Of a stretch of DNA of 46,376 nucleotides, positions 18,709 to 28,998 are shown piece by piece (position 1 is the first letter of the stretch; the number at the start of each line of letters is the position of its first letter). The position numbers were made by a program, and so were the translations under genes. The notes under the pieces are model-generated. The model had not been told where the DNA came from, did not search any database, and worked only from the letters and a program-made list of their open reading frames with translations. This DNA is from Corynebacterium sp. 122RC1 (GTDB lineage: Bacteria > Actinomycetota > Actinomycetes > Mycobacteriales > Mycobacteriaceae): contig NZ_JANIKD010000018.1 in the NCBI RefSeq assembly GCF_024580955.1, positions 1-46,376 of the forward strand, in the 5' to 3' direction.

Positions 18709-19644
18709 ATGGGATCAAAAACTAACCGCCCTGGTCTGCGTAAGACCAACAAGAAGGGCGCCGTCAAAGGCTCCGGTGGGGTTCGTCGCCGCGGGTTGGA
18801 GGGCAAGGGCCCCACGCCCAAGGCCGAGGACCGCGTGTACCACGCAGCGCACAAGCGCAAGCTGGAGCGTGAGCGCCGTGACCGCGGCCGCCATGTGAAG
18901 GAACAAGATGAGATGGTGGTGGGCCGCAACCCGGTGATCGAGTGCCTGCACGCCAAGGTGCCTTCCTCCGCCCTGTACCTGGTGGAGGGCACCCGCAACG
19001 ACGACCGCCTCTCCGAGGCGCTGCAGATGGCGCTCACCCGCAACATCCCCATCATCGAGGTGCCGCGGCATGAGATGGATCGCATGACTGGCAACGGCAT
19101 GCACCAGGGAATTGGTCTGCAAATCCCGCCGTACCAGTACACCGATGCGCACACCCTCATGGAGCGTGTGGCGGACTCCGGCGCCCCAGGAATGGTGGTG
19201 ATGCTGGACAACATCACCGACCCTCGCAACCTCGGCGCGGTGATTCGTTCTGTGGCGGCCTTCGGTGGGCACGGCGTGGTGATCCCCGAGCGCCGCTCTG
19301 CCTCCGTGACCGCCGTTGCGTGGCGCACTTCCGCGGGCACCGCCGCGCGCTTACCGGTGGCCAAGGAAACCAACCTCACCCGCACCATCAAGCAGTTCCA
19401 GCAAAACGGCTACCAGGTGGTGGGCCTCGACGCCGGCGGTGAGCACACCCTGGACACCTACGACGGCACCGGACCGGTCCTGATCGTGGTCGGCTCAGAA
19501 GGCAAAGGCATTTCCCGCCTCGTGCGCGAGCAGTGCGACGTCATCATGTCCATCCCCATGGCCGGCTGGGTGGAGTCCCTTAACGCCTCCGTGGCTGCCG
19601 GTGTGGTGCTCAGCGAGTTTGCCCGCCAGCGCCGTCAAGGCTAA
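18709..19644 (+). CDS. rlmB: RlmB-like 23S rRNA 2'-O-ribose methyltransferase (SPOUT)
   Basis: 311 residues. A basic extension (about 1-65, rich in K/R) precedes the substrate-binding domain (NPVIECLHA) and the knotted SPOUT domain: [30 protein letters not shown] and [15 protein letters not shown], the three SpoU motifs. It methylates the 2'-OH of a 23S guanosine (G2251 in E. coli). The position after cysS is standard in actinobacteria. The 3' end overlaps the convergent esterase by 35 bp. Confidence 0.92.
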   Translation: MGSKTNRPGLRKTNKKGAVKGSGGVRRRGLEGKGPTPKAEDRVYHAAHKRKLERERRDRGRHVKEQDEMVVGRNPVIECLHAKVPSSALYLVEGTRNDDRLSEALQMALTRNIPIIEVPRHEMDRMTGNGMHQGIGLQIPPYQYTDAHTLMERVADSGAPGMVVMLDNITDPRNLGAVIRSVAAFGGHGVVIPERRSASVTAVAWRTSAGTAARLPVAKETNLTRTIKQFQQNGYQVVGLDAGGEHTLDTYDGTGPVLIVVGSEGKGISRLVREQCDVIMSIPMAGWVESLNASVAAGVVLSEFARQRRQG

Positions 19645-20377
19645 AGCCCAGGCCGAAGAACTGCGCGATCGCCTCCGCCGCCACAAAGTGCGTGCTCGCC
19701 GGCCCTAAAAACGGTGAGGCCACCGGCCTGGTGGTGGGTACGTGGTGGCCTACGCCATTGAGCACCCAGGCCTGAACGGGGGCCTCACCTGCCCAGTCAT
19801 ACACATCAAAGCCCTGCTGCCTTGTGTGGCGGGGCTTTGGCATGAGGCCGTTGTGCTGCACAAAGTACAGATTGGAGTCCGTAAAGCTGCGGTGGGCGCC
19901 GCGGGAGCCTGCGCTGCCGCCGTCGAAAGGCGCGATTGGATCCTCAGTGCCATGCATCGTGAGGATCGGAGTGGGCACCCAGCCCTGGGCCGTGGAGAGG
20001 AAGTTTTCAGGCGTGGGCATGGTGCCCGCGATGAGCGCTGCGCCGGCCAGGAGGCCGGGAGCATCATGGAGCAGGCGGATGATCATCTGCGCGCCGTTGG
20101 AATAGCCGGCGGCGAACACGCGCTCATGAGGGATGTGGGCAACGAGGTCTTGGATATAGGAGACGTCGTTAGTGCCGAGCTCCCTGGTGCGCTCCGGGAG
20201 GGTCTTGCGCGAATCATTCCAGTGGCGGTGCACGCCCTCCGGATAGACCACTGTTGCCTGAATGTGCTCAAAGCTGAGGTTGGTGAAGCGGCGCGCCACC
20301 CGCGCGGATTGCTGCGAGCCGTGGAAGTACAGCAGCAGGTCAGTCCCGTTCTGGGTGGCAATGAGATGTTGGCGCAT
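19610..20377 (-). CDS. Alpha/beta hydrolase, PHB-depolymerase/LpqC-like esterase
   Basis: 255 residues from ATG 20377 ([11 protein letters not shown]). [10 protein letters not shown] gives the oxyanion strand, the W-N-D-S segment and GYSNGA nucleophile elbow (near 110) match polyhydroxybutyrate-depolymerase/feruloyl-esterase-like proteins such as Lpq[10 protein letters not shown] supplies the acid and GVGHHVP the histidine. No signal peptide is visible, unlike secreted LpqC. The start overlaps the znuB-like end by 38 bp on the same strand, so it may be read from the zinc operon. Confidence 0.75.
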   Translation of the reverse strand: MRQHLIATQNGTDLLLYFHGSQQSARVARRFTNLSFEHIQATVVYPEGVHRHWNDSRKTLPERTRELGTNDVSYIQDLVAHIPHERVFAAGYSNGAQMIIRLLHDAPGLLAGAALIAGTMPTPENFLSTAQGWVPTPILTMHGTEDPIAPFDGGSAGSRGAHRSFTDSNLYFVQHNGLMPKPRHTRQQGFDVYDWAGEAPVQAWVLNGVGHHVPTTRPVASPFLGPASTHFVAAEAIAQFFGLGFSLDGAGGQTR

Positions 20378-21215
20378 GGGCGTAGCGTACAAGATCTTTG
20401 GTGGCGCGGCGATTACGCGCCCAGCCAATCCCACGGCACACCAGGTAGATGGCAAAACTCACGCTGGTCACCAGCACACTCACTGGCAGGCCCGGCGCCA
20501 ACGAGAGCACCAAACCGCCCACGGCGGCCACCTCCGCGAACAGCAGTGAGTAAAGCACTGCCCTGCGTGGGGAATCGGTGATCTCTACCGCCGCCGCGCC
20601 GGGCGTGATGAGCAGCGCCATGACCAGCAGCGCGCCCACGATCTGCACGGACTGCGCCGCAACCAGGCCCACGAGCACCGCGAAGAGCATGTTGTAGCGC
20701 CCCAGCGGCACGCCCATGGCCTTGGCCATGATCGGGTCCGTTGCCGCAAACAGCAGTGGGCGCCACCACAGGGCAAAGGCGAGCAGCACAATAGCGGTCA
20801 CGCCGGCCAGCGCCCACACGCTGGAGGAGCGCACACCCACGATCTGGCCGGTGAGCAGGGAAAGCGCTGCGTTGGAGTTGCCGGGGTAGAGGTGGATGAA
20901 CAGCACGGAAAGGCCCATGCCAAAGCTCAAGACCACGCCCACGGTGGCGTCTTGGCGCTTGGTCCCCAACAATCCCAGCACCACCGCGGCCACCACAGCG
21001 CCGGCGATGGCACCGAAGCCCACGTTCAGCCCGAACAGCAGCGCGCCGGAGGCGCCCATGAGGGCTAGCTCAGAGGTGGAGTGGACGGAAAAGCTCATGC
21101 GGCGCATCACGATCAGCGGAGCCATCACGCCGGAGACCACGCCAAGCAGGGCCGCGGCGATCAGCGACTGCCGCACAAAATCCACGCCGAGCAGCGCAAG
21201 AGTATCTGCGATCAT
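20340..21215 (-). CDS. znuB: Zinc ABC transporter permease (ZnuB-like)
   Basis: 291 residues with about eight or nine hydrophobic helices, typical of the ABC-3 metal permease family. The motif around MSFSVHSTSELALMGA and the stretch LVMALLITPGAAA are family features. The start follows the ATPase stop directly (TAAATG), so the operon order is znuA, znuC, znuB. Zinc rather than manganese is inferred from the His-rich binding protein and the Fur-family box upstream of znuA. Confidence 0.88.
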   Translation of the reverse strand: MIADTLALLGVDFVRQSLIAAALLGVVSGVMAPLIVMRRMSFSVHSTSELALMGASGALLFGLNVGFGAIAGAVVAAVVLGLLGTKRQDATVGVVLSFGMGLSVLFIHLYPGNSNAALSLLTGQIVGVRSSSVWALAGVTAIVLLAFALWWRPLLFAATDPIMAKAMGVPLGRYNMLFAVLVGLVAAQSVQIVGALLVMALLITPGAAAVEITDSPRRAVLYSLLFAEVAAVGGLVLSLAPGLPVSVLVTSVSFAIYLVCRGIGWARNRRATKDLVRYAHAPTSHCHPERD

Positions 21216-21914
21216 TTAGAGCACCACCAGCCGGTCATCCACGCGAATCACCGTGACCTTGGAGCCATAGAGCTCGCTCAAGGATTCGGAGGTCATCACT
21301 TCCTCCACGCTGCCAATGCGGTGGCCGTGCGGCCCCAGGTATAGCACCCGGTCCACATGCTGCAGCACGGGGTTGATGGAGTGGGTCACAAACAAAATCG
21401 CCGTGCCTTTGGTCTGCCTGCGTTCGGCGAGCATTCCCACCACTTTCTCCTGCATGTTGAGGTCCAGGGAGAGCAGCGGCTCGTCACACAGCAGGAGTTC
21501 GGGGTCGCAAGCAAGTGCCTGAGCTTGGCGGATGAGTTGCTGCTGCCCGCCGGAAAGCGAGCCGACGCGCCGATCCGCAAGGCCCAGCGCCCCCACCGAT
21601 TCAAGCAGCTCAAGGGAGCTGCCGGATTCGGATTTCCGACGCCACCAGGCGGGCTTGTGGTTCAGCGCCAGGTCCACCAGATCACGGGCGCGCACGGGGA
21701 TGTCCTCAAACATTCGCTGCTGGGGGATGTAGCCGATGCGGGCGTCGGTACGCACCTCGCCTGCGGTGAGCGCCCGGGTGCCGAGCACCGTGTGCAGCAG
21801 CGTGGATTTGCCCACGCCGTTGGGGCCCAAAACGGCAATGAATTCGCCGCGGTGCACCGTGAGGTCGAGGTCGAACCAAAGGGGTGCTACCGCGGCGTGA
21901 GTAAAGGAAAGCAC
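21216..21914 (-). CDS. znuC: Zinc ABC transporter ATPase (ZnuC-like)
   Basis: 232 residues from GTG 21914. Walker A GPNGVGKST, Q-loop GYIPQQR, signature LSGGQQQ, Walker B LLLCDEPLLSLD and the switch VTHSIN are all present. The N-terminus is short. Powers import together with the permease directly downstream and the binding protein 19 bp upstream. Confidence 0.92.
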   Translation of the reverse strand: MLSFTHAAVAPLWFDLDLTVHRGEFIAVLGPNGVGKSTLLHTVLGTRALTAGEVRTDARIGYIPQQRMFEDIPVRARDLVDLALNHKPAWWRRKSESGSSLELLESVGALGLADRRVGSLSGGQQQLIRQAQALACDPELLLCDEPLLSLDLNMQEKVVGMLAERRQTKGTAILFVTHSINPVLQHVDRVLYLGPHGHRIGSVEEVMTSESLSELYGSKVTVIRVDDRLVVL

Positions 21915-21933
21915 AGTGACAGTCTAGGCGACG

Positions 21934-22869
<936 letters not shown>

Positions 22870-22877
22870 GAGCACCG

Positions 22878-22906
22878 ATTTAACCCCTATTGATAATAAT
22901 TGTCAA
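22878..22906 (-). promoter_or_regulatory. znuA promoter with Fur/Zur-type box
   Basis: On the minus strand -35 TTGACA (22906-22901) and -10 TTAAAT (22883-22878) are 17 nt apart. The plus-strand string TGATAATAATTGTCA (22891-22905) matches the 7-1-7 Fur-family palindrome TGATAATNATTATCA at all but one position and covers the -35 and spacer. Zur is the likely occupant. The same box may also affect ipsA 60 bp away. Confidence 0.75.
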
Positions 22907-22964
22907 TTGAAAACCTATTGAAAAACCATGAAGGAGCCCGCCCAAGTTGAACTAGGGTGAATAT

Positions 22965-24065
22965 ATGGTTTCAAAAGGCAGGCAGCGTCCGTCTTTGGCC
23001 AGCATCGCTTCGGCCCTAGGCGTTTCGCGAACCACGGTATCCAACGCGTACAACCACCCTGAGCAGCTCTCACGCAAACTCAGGGAGGATATTTTGGCAA
23101 CCGCGGAGCGTATGGGCTACCCAGGGCCAGACCCCACGGCGCGCTCTTTGCGTACAAAATTCGTGGGTAGCGTGGGGGTACTGTTCACCGACCGCCTCAC
23201 CTACGCCTTTGAGGACCGCGCATCCGTGGACTTCCTGGCCGGTATGGCCTCCGCCTCCACGGACAACCAGACCTCACTCACCCTGGTGCCGGTCAGCCCG
23301 GAGTCTGCCTCAGACCCAGTCAGCGCACGGCAGATCGTCAACTCCGCCGTGGTGGACGGCTTTGTGGTCTACTCGGTGGCAGCCGGAGACCCCCACCTGG
23401 AAGCCGCCCTCACCCGCGGCCTGCCGGTGGTTGTCTGTGACCAACCCACCAACGAGCCCCGCACCCCCTTCGTAGGAATCAACGACCTCACCGCCATCAG
23501 CCCCGCAGCGCAGGCGCTCGTGGAGGCGGGGCATACCAAGATCGGCATCCTCTGCATCCGCCTGGATCCCACGCCGAACAACGGGCCGGTGAGTAATAAG
23601 CGCCTGGAGAAAGCCAAGCACCACGTGCAACGCGCCCGCGTGCAAGGCGCACTAGAGGTGTTCGCAGCCGCCGGCATCCACCCCAAGGGCGTGCCCGTGG
23701 TGGAGCGCCATATCAACGACCGCGAGAACAACTACGCCGCGGCCAAGGAACTCCTGGAGGCCCATCCCGAGCTCACCGCCGTGCTGTGTACCACGGACAC
23801 CATGGCGCTCGGGGTACTGGAATATGCCAATGACCACGGCATTTCCGTGCCGGATCATCTCAGCGTGACGGGCTTTGACGGCATCGCTCCAGCCCTGGCT
23901 AAGGGACTGAGTACCGTGATCCAGCCGAATCGGCTCAAGGGTGAACGCGCGGCCGCCCTCCTGCACTCACTGATCGGGGAGCCGACGCCAGAAAATCGGG
24001 CGGTAGAAATCCTCGAGACCACATTCCACCGGGGCTCTAGCGTTGTGCCTCCGCGCGAGCCTTAG
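22965..24065 (+). CDS. ipsA: LacI-family regulator, IpsA-like
   Basis: 366 residues. N-terminal helix-turn-helix (PSLASIASALGVSRTTVSNAYNHP split over about 8-31) and hinge, then a periplasmic-binding-like sensor ending in the LSVTGFDGIAPA block. In C. glutamicum the LacI regulator at this position, beside otsB and the zinc operon, is IpsA, which responds to inositol and controls ino1 and mycothiol synthesis. Orthology is inferred from position and family, not shown. TAGGGT (22953-22958) ends 6 nt before the ATG, so leaderless. Overlaps otsB by 29 bp at the 3' end. Confidence 0.75.
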   Translation: MVSKGRQRPSLASIASALGVSRTTVSNAYNHPEQLSRKLREDILATAERMGYPGPDPTARSLRTKFVGSVGVLFTDRLTYAFEDRASVDFLAGMASASTDNQTSLTLVPVSPESASDPVSARQIVNSAVVDGFVVYSVAAGDPHLEAALTRGLPVVVCDQPTNEPRTPFVGINDLTAISPAAQALVEAGHTKIGILCIRLDPTPNNGPVSNKRLEKAKHHVQRARVQGALEVFAAAGIHPKGVPVVERHINDRENNYAAAKELLEAHPELTAVLCTTDTMALGVLEYANDHGISVPDHLSVTGFDGIAPALAKGLSTVIQPNRLKGERAAALLHSLIGEPTPENRAVEILETTFHRGSSVVPPREP

Positions 24066-24816
24066 CCAAGGCCTGTAGGAGTTCGCCCACCTCGCTGGGG
24101 TTGGCCACGCGGACGTTGGCCAGGGTTTCCCCGGCGCCCACCTTCACTCCCAAGTCCTGTGGGCCGAGGACTGCAAAGCCGTCCTCATCGGTGCGGTCAT
24201 CACCCAAAAACACCGTGGCGTCAGCACCAAAACGTTCTATAGCCTGGCGCAACCATGATCCCTTCGTGGCCTGCGACACCCCAATTTCCACAATGAAGTG
24301 CCCCTGCTTGGTCACCGTGCCCGGAATCTGCAGTGCCAGCGCTGCCTCGGTGAGGGCTGCGGTGGTGGCGGCGTCGTCACGCAGCGTGATCATGTGCAAT
24401 ACCCGGTGCAGCGGCTTGTGCTCCACGTGCGCTTCGGTGCCAGCTACCAGCTCGTTGAGGGCTGCGGTGACTTGTTCGAGCGTTTCCTGCTGGGCGTGGG
24501 AGAGTTCGAGGCCAACGCCCTCCTCCTCAGCGCCATGGGAGCCGCACAGCACGAGCCCGCCGCCGGAATCGGAACCGGAATCGGAATCGGCGCCGCTGAT
24601 GGTTTTGAGGGATTCCAGGTCGCGGCCGCTGAGCAAACCCGCCCGGGTATTGGGCATTGTTGCGAGCGCGGAGAGGGCCGCCATGCCGGCCTGGTTGATG
24701 GGCACGTTCATGGGGTCGGTGGAGAACTCGGCGAGGGTGCCGTCGAAGTCAGAGATCACCAGCAAGCGCTCGGCGGAGGCGATGCGCTGGAGAGTGTGGG
24801 CGGGGATGGGGATCAT
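24037..24816 (-). CDS. otsB: Trehalose-6-phosphate phosphatase
   Basis: 259 residues of HAD-type phosphatase. Nucleophile D23 and D25 in ISDFDGTLAE, the LSGRD motif, the lysine in ATKGSWL and the metal motif GDDRTDEDGF are present. It removes phosphate from trehalose 6-phosphate made by OtsA. A Ser/Asp/Gly-rich insert (near residues 74-86) is unusual. The start overlaps the upstream lipoprotein gene by 4 bp. Confidence 0.92.
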   Translation of the reverse strand: MIPIPAHTLQRIASAERLLVISDFDGTLAEFSTDPMNVPINQAGMAALSALATMPNTRAGLLSGRDLESLKTISGADSDSGSDSGGGLVLCGSHGAEEEGVGLELSHAQQETLEQVTAALNELVAGTEAHVEHKPLHRVLHMITLRDDAATTAALTEAALALQIPGTVTKQGHFIVEIGVSQATKGSWLRQAIERFGADATVFLGDDRTDEDGFAVLGPQDLGVKVGAGETLANVRVANPSEVGELLQALAKARAEAQR

Positions 24817-25268
24817 TGCACCAACTTTATTGATTCAGGGTCCACCATGTTGCCTTGCTCTCGCAGGATCATTGTGCTGCCGCTGCCGTTGCCCGGCCGG
24901 ATGACCTCGAAGCGGCCCAGGTTCCAGAAGTTCACCATGGCGTCGTGCACTTCGGTGGGGCAGTCTGGTGCGGGGTCGTCGAATTGCAGATCGGTGATGG
25001 TGAGCTCAGTGTCACTCAGTAGGGAGGTGGCCTGGAAGCCCGCGCAGCCCGTGTACCCGGCGAGGGAGCGCTGGCCAAAAGCAACAGTCACTGTGCCGGC
25101 CACGGCGGCGGGCAGGGTGCTTGGCTCGCCAGGAACTTTGTAGAGGTCAGTGACCTGCCACGTGGGGCCGAACGCTTCCGGTTCGGGTGCGGCGGAGCAG
25201 GCGCTCAGGGCCGCGGCTGTGGCTGTTGCGGCGAGGGCTAGTGCGGTGTTGGTGAGTTGCTTAGACAC
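24813..25268 (-). CDS. Small lipoprotein between otsA and otsB
   Basis: 151 residues with signal and lipobox LSAC (C24). The mature part (FGPTWQVTDLY, GYTGCAGFQATS, CPTEVHDAM) has two or three cysteines and a W-x-V opening reminiscent of META-type domains. It overlaps otsA by 8 bp and otsB by 4 bp on the same strand. A secreted protein at this place is conserved between otsA and otsB in C. glutamicum as I remember. Function unknown. Confidence 0.78.
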   Translation of the reverse strand: MSKQLTNTALALAATATAAALSACSAAPEPEAFGPTWQVTDLYKVPGEPSTLPAAVAGTVTVAFGQRSLAGYTGCAGFQATSLLSDTELTITDLQFDDPAPDCPTEVHDAMVNFWNLGRFEVIRPGNGSGSTMILREQGNMVDPESIKLVQ

Positions 25269-26697
25269 GGTTGAGCTCCTCGATGAAGGAATTGGCCCAG
25301 AGGTCTACGTCGTGGGTCATGACCTGCTCGTGCATGGCGTGCATCCGCTGGCGCGCGTCCTGCTGCCCCAGCCCGGAAATGGCGCTTTTTACCTGGCGCT
25401 TCAAGGATTCTGCATCAAAAGGATTACACAAATATGCCTGGCTGAGCTCAGAAGCCGCGCCCGCGAACTCACTGAGCACCAACGCCCCAGAGCCGTCCGG
25501 GTGGCACGTCACATACTCTTTGGCCACTAGGTTCATGCCGTCTTTCAGCGGGGTTACCACCATGACGTCGGCGGCCGTGTACAGCCCCGCGAGCTCCTCC
25601 TTGGACAAGGACTGATGCAAATAATGCACCACTTGGTGCCCCAGCGAACCAAAGCGCCCATTGATGCGGCCCACCGCGGCCTCCACCTCAACCCTGGCCT
25701 GGCGATACTGCTCCAGGCGCTCACGCGAAGGCGTGGCGATCTGCACAAACAGGCAGTCCTCTGGGTTCACCGCCCCGGAGTCCAAAAGCTCCTCGAAGGC
25801 CTGCAAGCGGTGCAAAATCCCCTTGGTGTAGTCCAGGCGGTCCACGCCGAGCAGTAGGGTCTTGGGGTTGCCAAACTGTTCGCGGATTGCCTGCGTGTTC
25901 GCCCTCCCACTTAGTGCGGTGAGGGGAGCGGTGTCAATGGAGATGGGGAAGGCGGCAATGCCGACGCGGCGGCCGTCGGACGCAGTGATGTGGGCGCTCA
26001 CCTCGCGGGTGCTGGCGGTGCCGTCCACCTGGAGGCGGTCCGGCTGGCCCGTATGGGAGCCCGTGGCACCGGCAACCTGGCGGGTGAGCGCCAGGAAATT
26101 GTTGGCGCTTTGGGGAAGGTGGAAGCCGATCAGGTCCGCGCCCAGCAGCCCGCGCACCACTTCTTCGCGCCACGGCAATTGGCGGAACAGGTCCGGGTGG
26201 GGAAAGGGGATGTGCAGGAAGAAGCCGATTTTCAAGTCTGGGCGCATTTGGCGCAAAATGCCCGGGACCAGTTGGAGCTGGTAGTCCTGCACCCATACGG
26301 TGGCGCCTGGAGCGCTGAGCTCCGCCACGGCCTCGGCGAACTTCAGATTGACCTCGCGGTAGGTTTCCCACCAGTCCCTGCGGTAGATGGGGGTCACGAT
26401 GAGGTCGTGGTACAGCGGCCACAACGTGGCGTTGGAAAAGCCCTCGTAGAAGCCTTCAAAGTGGTGCTCGGTGAGGGGGACTGGAGTGAGGAGTACCCCT
26501 GAGTCAGTGTGGAAGGGCTCAAAGGAGCTGTCCACGCTGCCGGGCCACCCCACCCAGCAGCCATGGTGTTTTTCCAGGATCGGGGTGAGCGCTGTGACCA
26601 ATCCGCCCGGGCTGGCTTTCCATGTGGTTGAGCCATCCGCCGCGACGTTGAGGTCTACGGGAAGGCGGTTTGCCACCACCACAAAGGAATGTGCCAT
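25261..26697 (-). CDS. otsA: Trehalose-6-phosphate synthase
   Basis: 478 residues, GT20 family; joins UDP-glucose and glucose 6-phosphate. Start MAHSFVVVANRLPVD with the usual N-R-L-P, GGLVTALTP, WVQDYQLQLVP, HIPFPHPDLF, GVDRLDYTKGI and the nucleotide-sugar block DGMNLVAKEY are visible. With OtsB it supplies trehalose for stress protection and for mycolate carriers. Its ATG follows the preceding stop directly (TAAATG). Confidence 0.96.
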   Translation of the reverse strand: MAHSFVVVANRLPVDLNVAADGSTTWKASPGGLVTALTPILEKHHGCWVGWPGSVDSSFEPFHTDSGVLLTPVPLTEHHFEGFYEGFSNATLWPLYHDLIVTPIYRRDWWETYREVNLKFAEAVAELSAPGATVWVQDYQLQLVPGILRQMRPDLKIGFFLHIPFPHPDLFRQLPWREEVVRGLLGADLIGFHLPQSANNFLALTRQVAGATGSHTGQPDRLQVDGTASTREVSAHITASDGRRVGIAAFPISIDTAPLTALSGRANTQAIREQFGNPKTLLLGVDRLDYTKGILHRLQAFEELLDSGAVNPEDCLFVQIATPSRERLEQYRQARVEVEAAVGRINGRFGSLGHQVVHYLHQSLSKEELAGLYTAADVMVVTPLKDGMNLVAKEYVTCHPDGSGALVLSEFAGAASELSQAYLCNPFDAESLKRQVKSAISGLGQQDARQRMHAMHEQVMTHDVDLWANSFIEELNRV

Positions 26698-27027
26698 TTA
26701 GGCCTTCTTTGCGGTTTTCTTTGTAGTCTTCTTAGCCGCCTTCTTTGCGGTCTTCTTAGTAGCCTTCTTGGCGGCCTTCTTCGTTGCTTTCTTGGCGGCC
26801 TTCTTGGTTGCCTTCTTTGGCGCATTAGCGAGCTCGTGCTCCGCGGCCACCTTGCGGTAGGAGAAGCCCTCTGGTTCTACGCCGAGCATGCACATGAGAG
26901 TCACGCCATCAAAGAAGTCCTTGGAGTAGGTTGCAACGATGCGACGCGCAGCCGCGGCGGTCTCCGCCTCAAGGGCGTGCAGGGACTCCACTGGCGTAGT
27001 ACGGGTATCTGTGACCTTTGGTGGCAA
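26698..27027 (-). CDS. Protein with Lys/Ala/Thr histone-like tail
   Basis: About 109 residues from TTG 27027 (GGAG 6 nt upstream); a TTG at 27045 would add six residues. The N-terminal half (LHALEAETAAAARRIVATYSKDFFDGVTLMCMLG) is helical and of unknown family. From about residue 70 to the end it is made of AKKATKK-type units, like the tails of histone H1-like bacterial proteins and mycobacterial HupB, so nucleic-acid or polyphosphate binding is plausible. It lies between thrE and otsA and touches otsA. A protein at this locus is conserved in C. glutamicum as I recall. Confidence 0.72.
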   Translation of the reverse strand: MPPKVTDTRTTPVESLHALEAETAAAARRIVATYSKDFFDGVTLMCMLGVEPEGFSYRKVAAEHELANAPKKATKKAAKKATKKAAKKATKKTAKKAAKKTTKKTAKKA

Positions 27028-27077
27028 GGATCTCTCCAATAACAAGAGGCGAGTAGGTGCAAAACCCGAATTCTACG

Positions 27078-28613
27078 CTACTTTTGGTCCTCGTGCAGCC
27101 CCTGGGCGGGGAAGCTGCCGGTGATGGGGGTGTCGCTATACACCACCTTGAGCCCGGAATCCCCCGTGCTTTGCTCTGGGAAAGTGTAGCGCCGGGGGCG
27201 TCGGAAGGCTTTGTATGGATTGAACACCTTTGGCCTGCGGATTTTGCGGGCCGTCCACTCGCCCAGCACCACACCAGCGGCAAGGGCACAGCAGATGGAA
27301 AGGGCGAGCGCCACGTTGGTGAAGCCCACGAGCATCTGGTCGTTGAGTGCAGCGTACATGCCGCGGTAAATCCACAGGCCAGGCAGCATGGGGGTAATAC
27401 CGGCGATGGCAGTGATCAGCGGCGGGATCAGGAACCTGCGCGCCAAAAGACCACCGGCCACGCCAATCACGGTTGCGGCGATGGCGGTGGAAATCACCGG
27501 ATCCACGCCGGCGGGCATAAGCAGCAGGTAGTAGATGCTTGCACCGGTGGCGGCGGTCAGCGCGGAAACCACAATTGCGGAGAACTCCGCGTAACAGGCC
27601 AGGGCAAAGGAGGCACTCGCGGCAACACCCGCTCCCACCAGCACTGCCGAATCCACATAGCCAATTCCGGCGCCGGCTTGTGCACCGGTTTCCATGGTTG
27701 GCAACGTGATCCCCAGCAGCTCACTGGCCTGCATGCCCACACCAACGCCAGCCACGATCGCCCCGGTGAACAGGAAGGTTTCAAAGAAGCGAGCGCTGGC
27801 AGTCACGGGGGCGCCGGTAATGCCATCTTGCAACGACTGCACCATCGTCAGCCCCGCCAGAAGCACAATCAAGCACGCCGCAATCACCTGGCTCGGCCGC
27901 AGATCCATCCCCACCTGCCGTGCCAAGCTGTACGCCACCGCCACCGGCAACGTAGACATGAACCCGCCAAACACGTTCTGGAAAAACACCGGCAAACTCT
28001 GTCTGCCCAGCCAGCGCGCACCCGCAATGATCAGGGCGGACAGTACAAAAGAGAGCACTGCGCCTAAGGCGTTGCCGCCCAAAAGCACGCAAGCCGACGC
28101 CCCCAGGCCGCCCCAACCGAGCACCGCGACTTTGGGGCCATAGGTGGGGCGGGCGGCGGTGAGGTCGTCCAAAATCTTGATAGCCACCTCCGGTGGCGTG
28201 GCGCCCGCCTGAATGGAGCGGATGAGGCGGTCTACCTCTGAGAGCTTGGAGAAGTCCGTGCGCATGTGGCTCACCACGCGGAACACACTCACTGGCGTCT
28301 TGGTTTCCGTGCCGATGGTGGTGAACAGCGTGATGGTGTTCAACGTGATGTCCACATGGGCATAGTGGAGGCCATAGGTGCTCGTCACCGCGTGGATGTG
28401 GGCCAGGGTGTCCCGGTTGGAGGTGCCCGCAGCCAACAATATGTGGCCGATGCGTGCTGCAAGATCCATAACGGCAGTCACCTGCGCCGGGTCCGTAAGG
28501 TCCACCGGCGCCAGTGGTGATGGAGGGGGAGCGGCCTTGACGGCGTCGATGGTGGCAAGCTGCGAGCCGCCCGCGCGCCACCGAGCCGTAAGGTGCTGCA
28601 GCAAATGCGCCAC
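27078..28613 (-). CDS. thrE: ThrE threonine/serine exporter
   Basis: About 511 residues from GTG 28613 (AAAGG 7 nt upstream). A cytoplasmic N-terminal domain (TIDAVKAAPPPSPLAPVDLT, SKLSEVDRLIRSIQAGATPP) carries the conserved hydrolase-like segment, followed by about ten membrane helices with LPVFFQNVFGGF and RFLIPPLITAIAGITPMLPG. These blocks match C. glutamicum ThrE as I remember it. The longer frame to 28709 crosses an intergenic inverted repeat and is rejected. tRNA-Thr starts 122 bp upstream in the other direction. Confidence 0.93.
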   Translation of the reverse strand: MAHLLQHLTARWRAGGSQLATIDAVKAAPPPSPLAPVDLTDPAQVTAVMDLAARIGHILLAAGTSNRDTLAHIHAVTSTYGLHYAHVDITLNTITLFTTIGTETKTPVSVFRVVSHMRTDFSKLSEVDRLIRSIQAGATPPEVAIKILDDLTAARPTYGPKVAVLGWGGLGASACVLLGGNALGAVLSFVLSALIIAGARWLGRQSLPVFFQNVFGGFMSTLPVAVAYSLARQVGMDLRPSQVIAACLIVLLAGLTMVQSLQDGITGAPVTASARFFETFLFTGAIVAGVGVGMQASELLGITLPTMETGAQAGAGIGYVDSAVLVGAGVAASASFALACYAEFSAIVVSALTAATGASIYYLLLMPAGVDPVISTAIAATVIGVAGGLLARRFLIPPLITAIAGITPMLPGLWIYRGMYAALNDQMLVGFTNVALALSICCALAAGVVLGEWTARKIRRPKVFNPYKAFRRPRRYTFPEQSTGDSGLKVVYSDTPITGSFPAQGLHEDQK

Positions 28614-28687
28614 GGGCAACCTTTCTGAATGTGAAGTCCTACACCACTTTGTACACCAGTGCGCCCAGAAATTCGCGGCGGTGCCCC

Positions 28688-28726
28688 CATATGCTGTAAC
28701 ATCTTGCACCGAGTTGGCAGCATATG
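28688..28726. repeat. Inverted repeat between thrE and tRNA-Thr
   Basis: CATATGCTG (28688-28696) and CAGCATATG (28718-28726) are perfect complements with a 21-nt spacer that contains TAACAT, a possible -10 for the tRNA. It may be a shared operator for the divergent thrE and tRNA-Thr. Confidence 0.5.
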
Positions 28727-28735
28727 CCGGCCGGT

Positions 28736-28808
28736 GCTGGAGTGGCGCAATTGGTAGCGCAACGGTCTTGTAAACCGTAGGTTGTGGGTTCGAGTCCCAT
28801 CTTCAGCT
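28736..28808 (+). tRNA. tRNA-Thr (anticodon UGU)
   Basis: 73-nt cloverleaf. Acceptor GCTGGAG pairs with CTTCAGC (28801-28807), D-arm GCGC/GCGC, anticodon stem ACGGT/ACCGT with loop CTTGTAA (anticodon TGT at 28769-28771), and T-arm GTGGG-TTCGAGT-CCCAT. CCA is not encoded. A T-rich run follows at once and may end transcription. Confidence 0.95.
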
Positions 28809-28863
28809 CATTTTTTTCTTTCCAAGGGGCGGGGATTGGCCTTTCGGTGGGGTGGGGTTTCGC

Positions 28864-28963
28864 GTTGGTCGATAGGTCAAAGTCGATAGGGCGCGGTTTT
28901 CCCCCAAATCCGGGGTCCTATCGACCAACGCGCTGTCCTATCGACTTTGAGCTATCGACCAAC
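28864..28963. repeat. 100-bp palindromic intergenic element, copy 1
   Basis: Begins GTTGGTCGATAG and ends with its complement CTATCGACCAAC. Arms of about 30 nt (28864-28895 and 28929-28963) are nearly complementary, and a third copy of the end sequence in reverse lies inside (28917-28928). It is about 85% identical to 46206-46305, also exactly 100 bp. No coding potential. Could be a REP/MITE-like element or a structured RNA. Confidence 0.8.
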
Positions 28964-28998
28964 ACCAAAATCGGGGCCAGCGCACCGGCGGCGGGCAT

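Noticed and set aside
28808..28820. Independent terminator after tRNA-Thr
   Set aside because: Only a T-run is present; no separate stem, so not listed as a feature.
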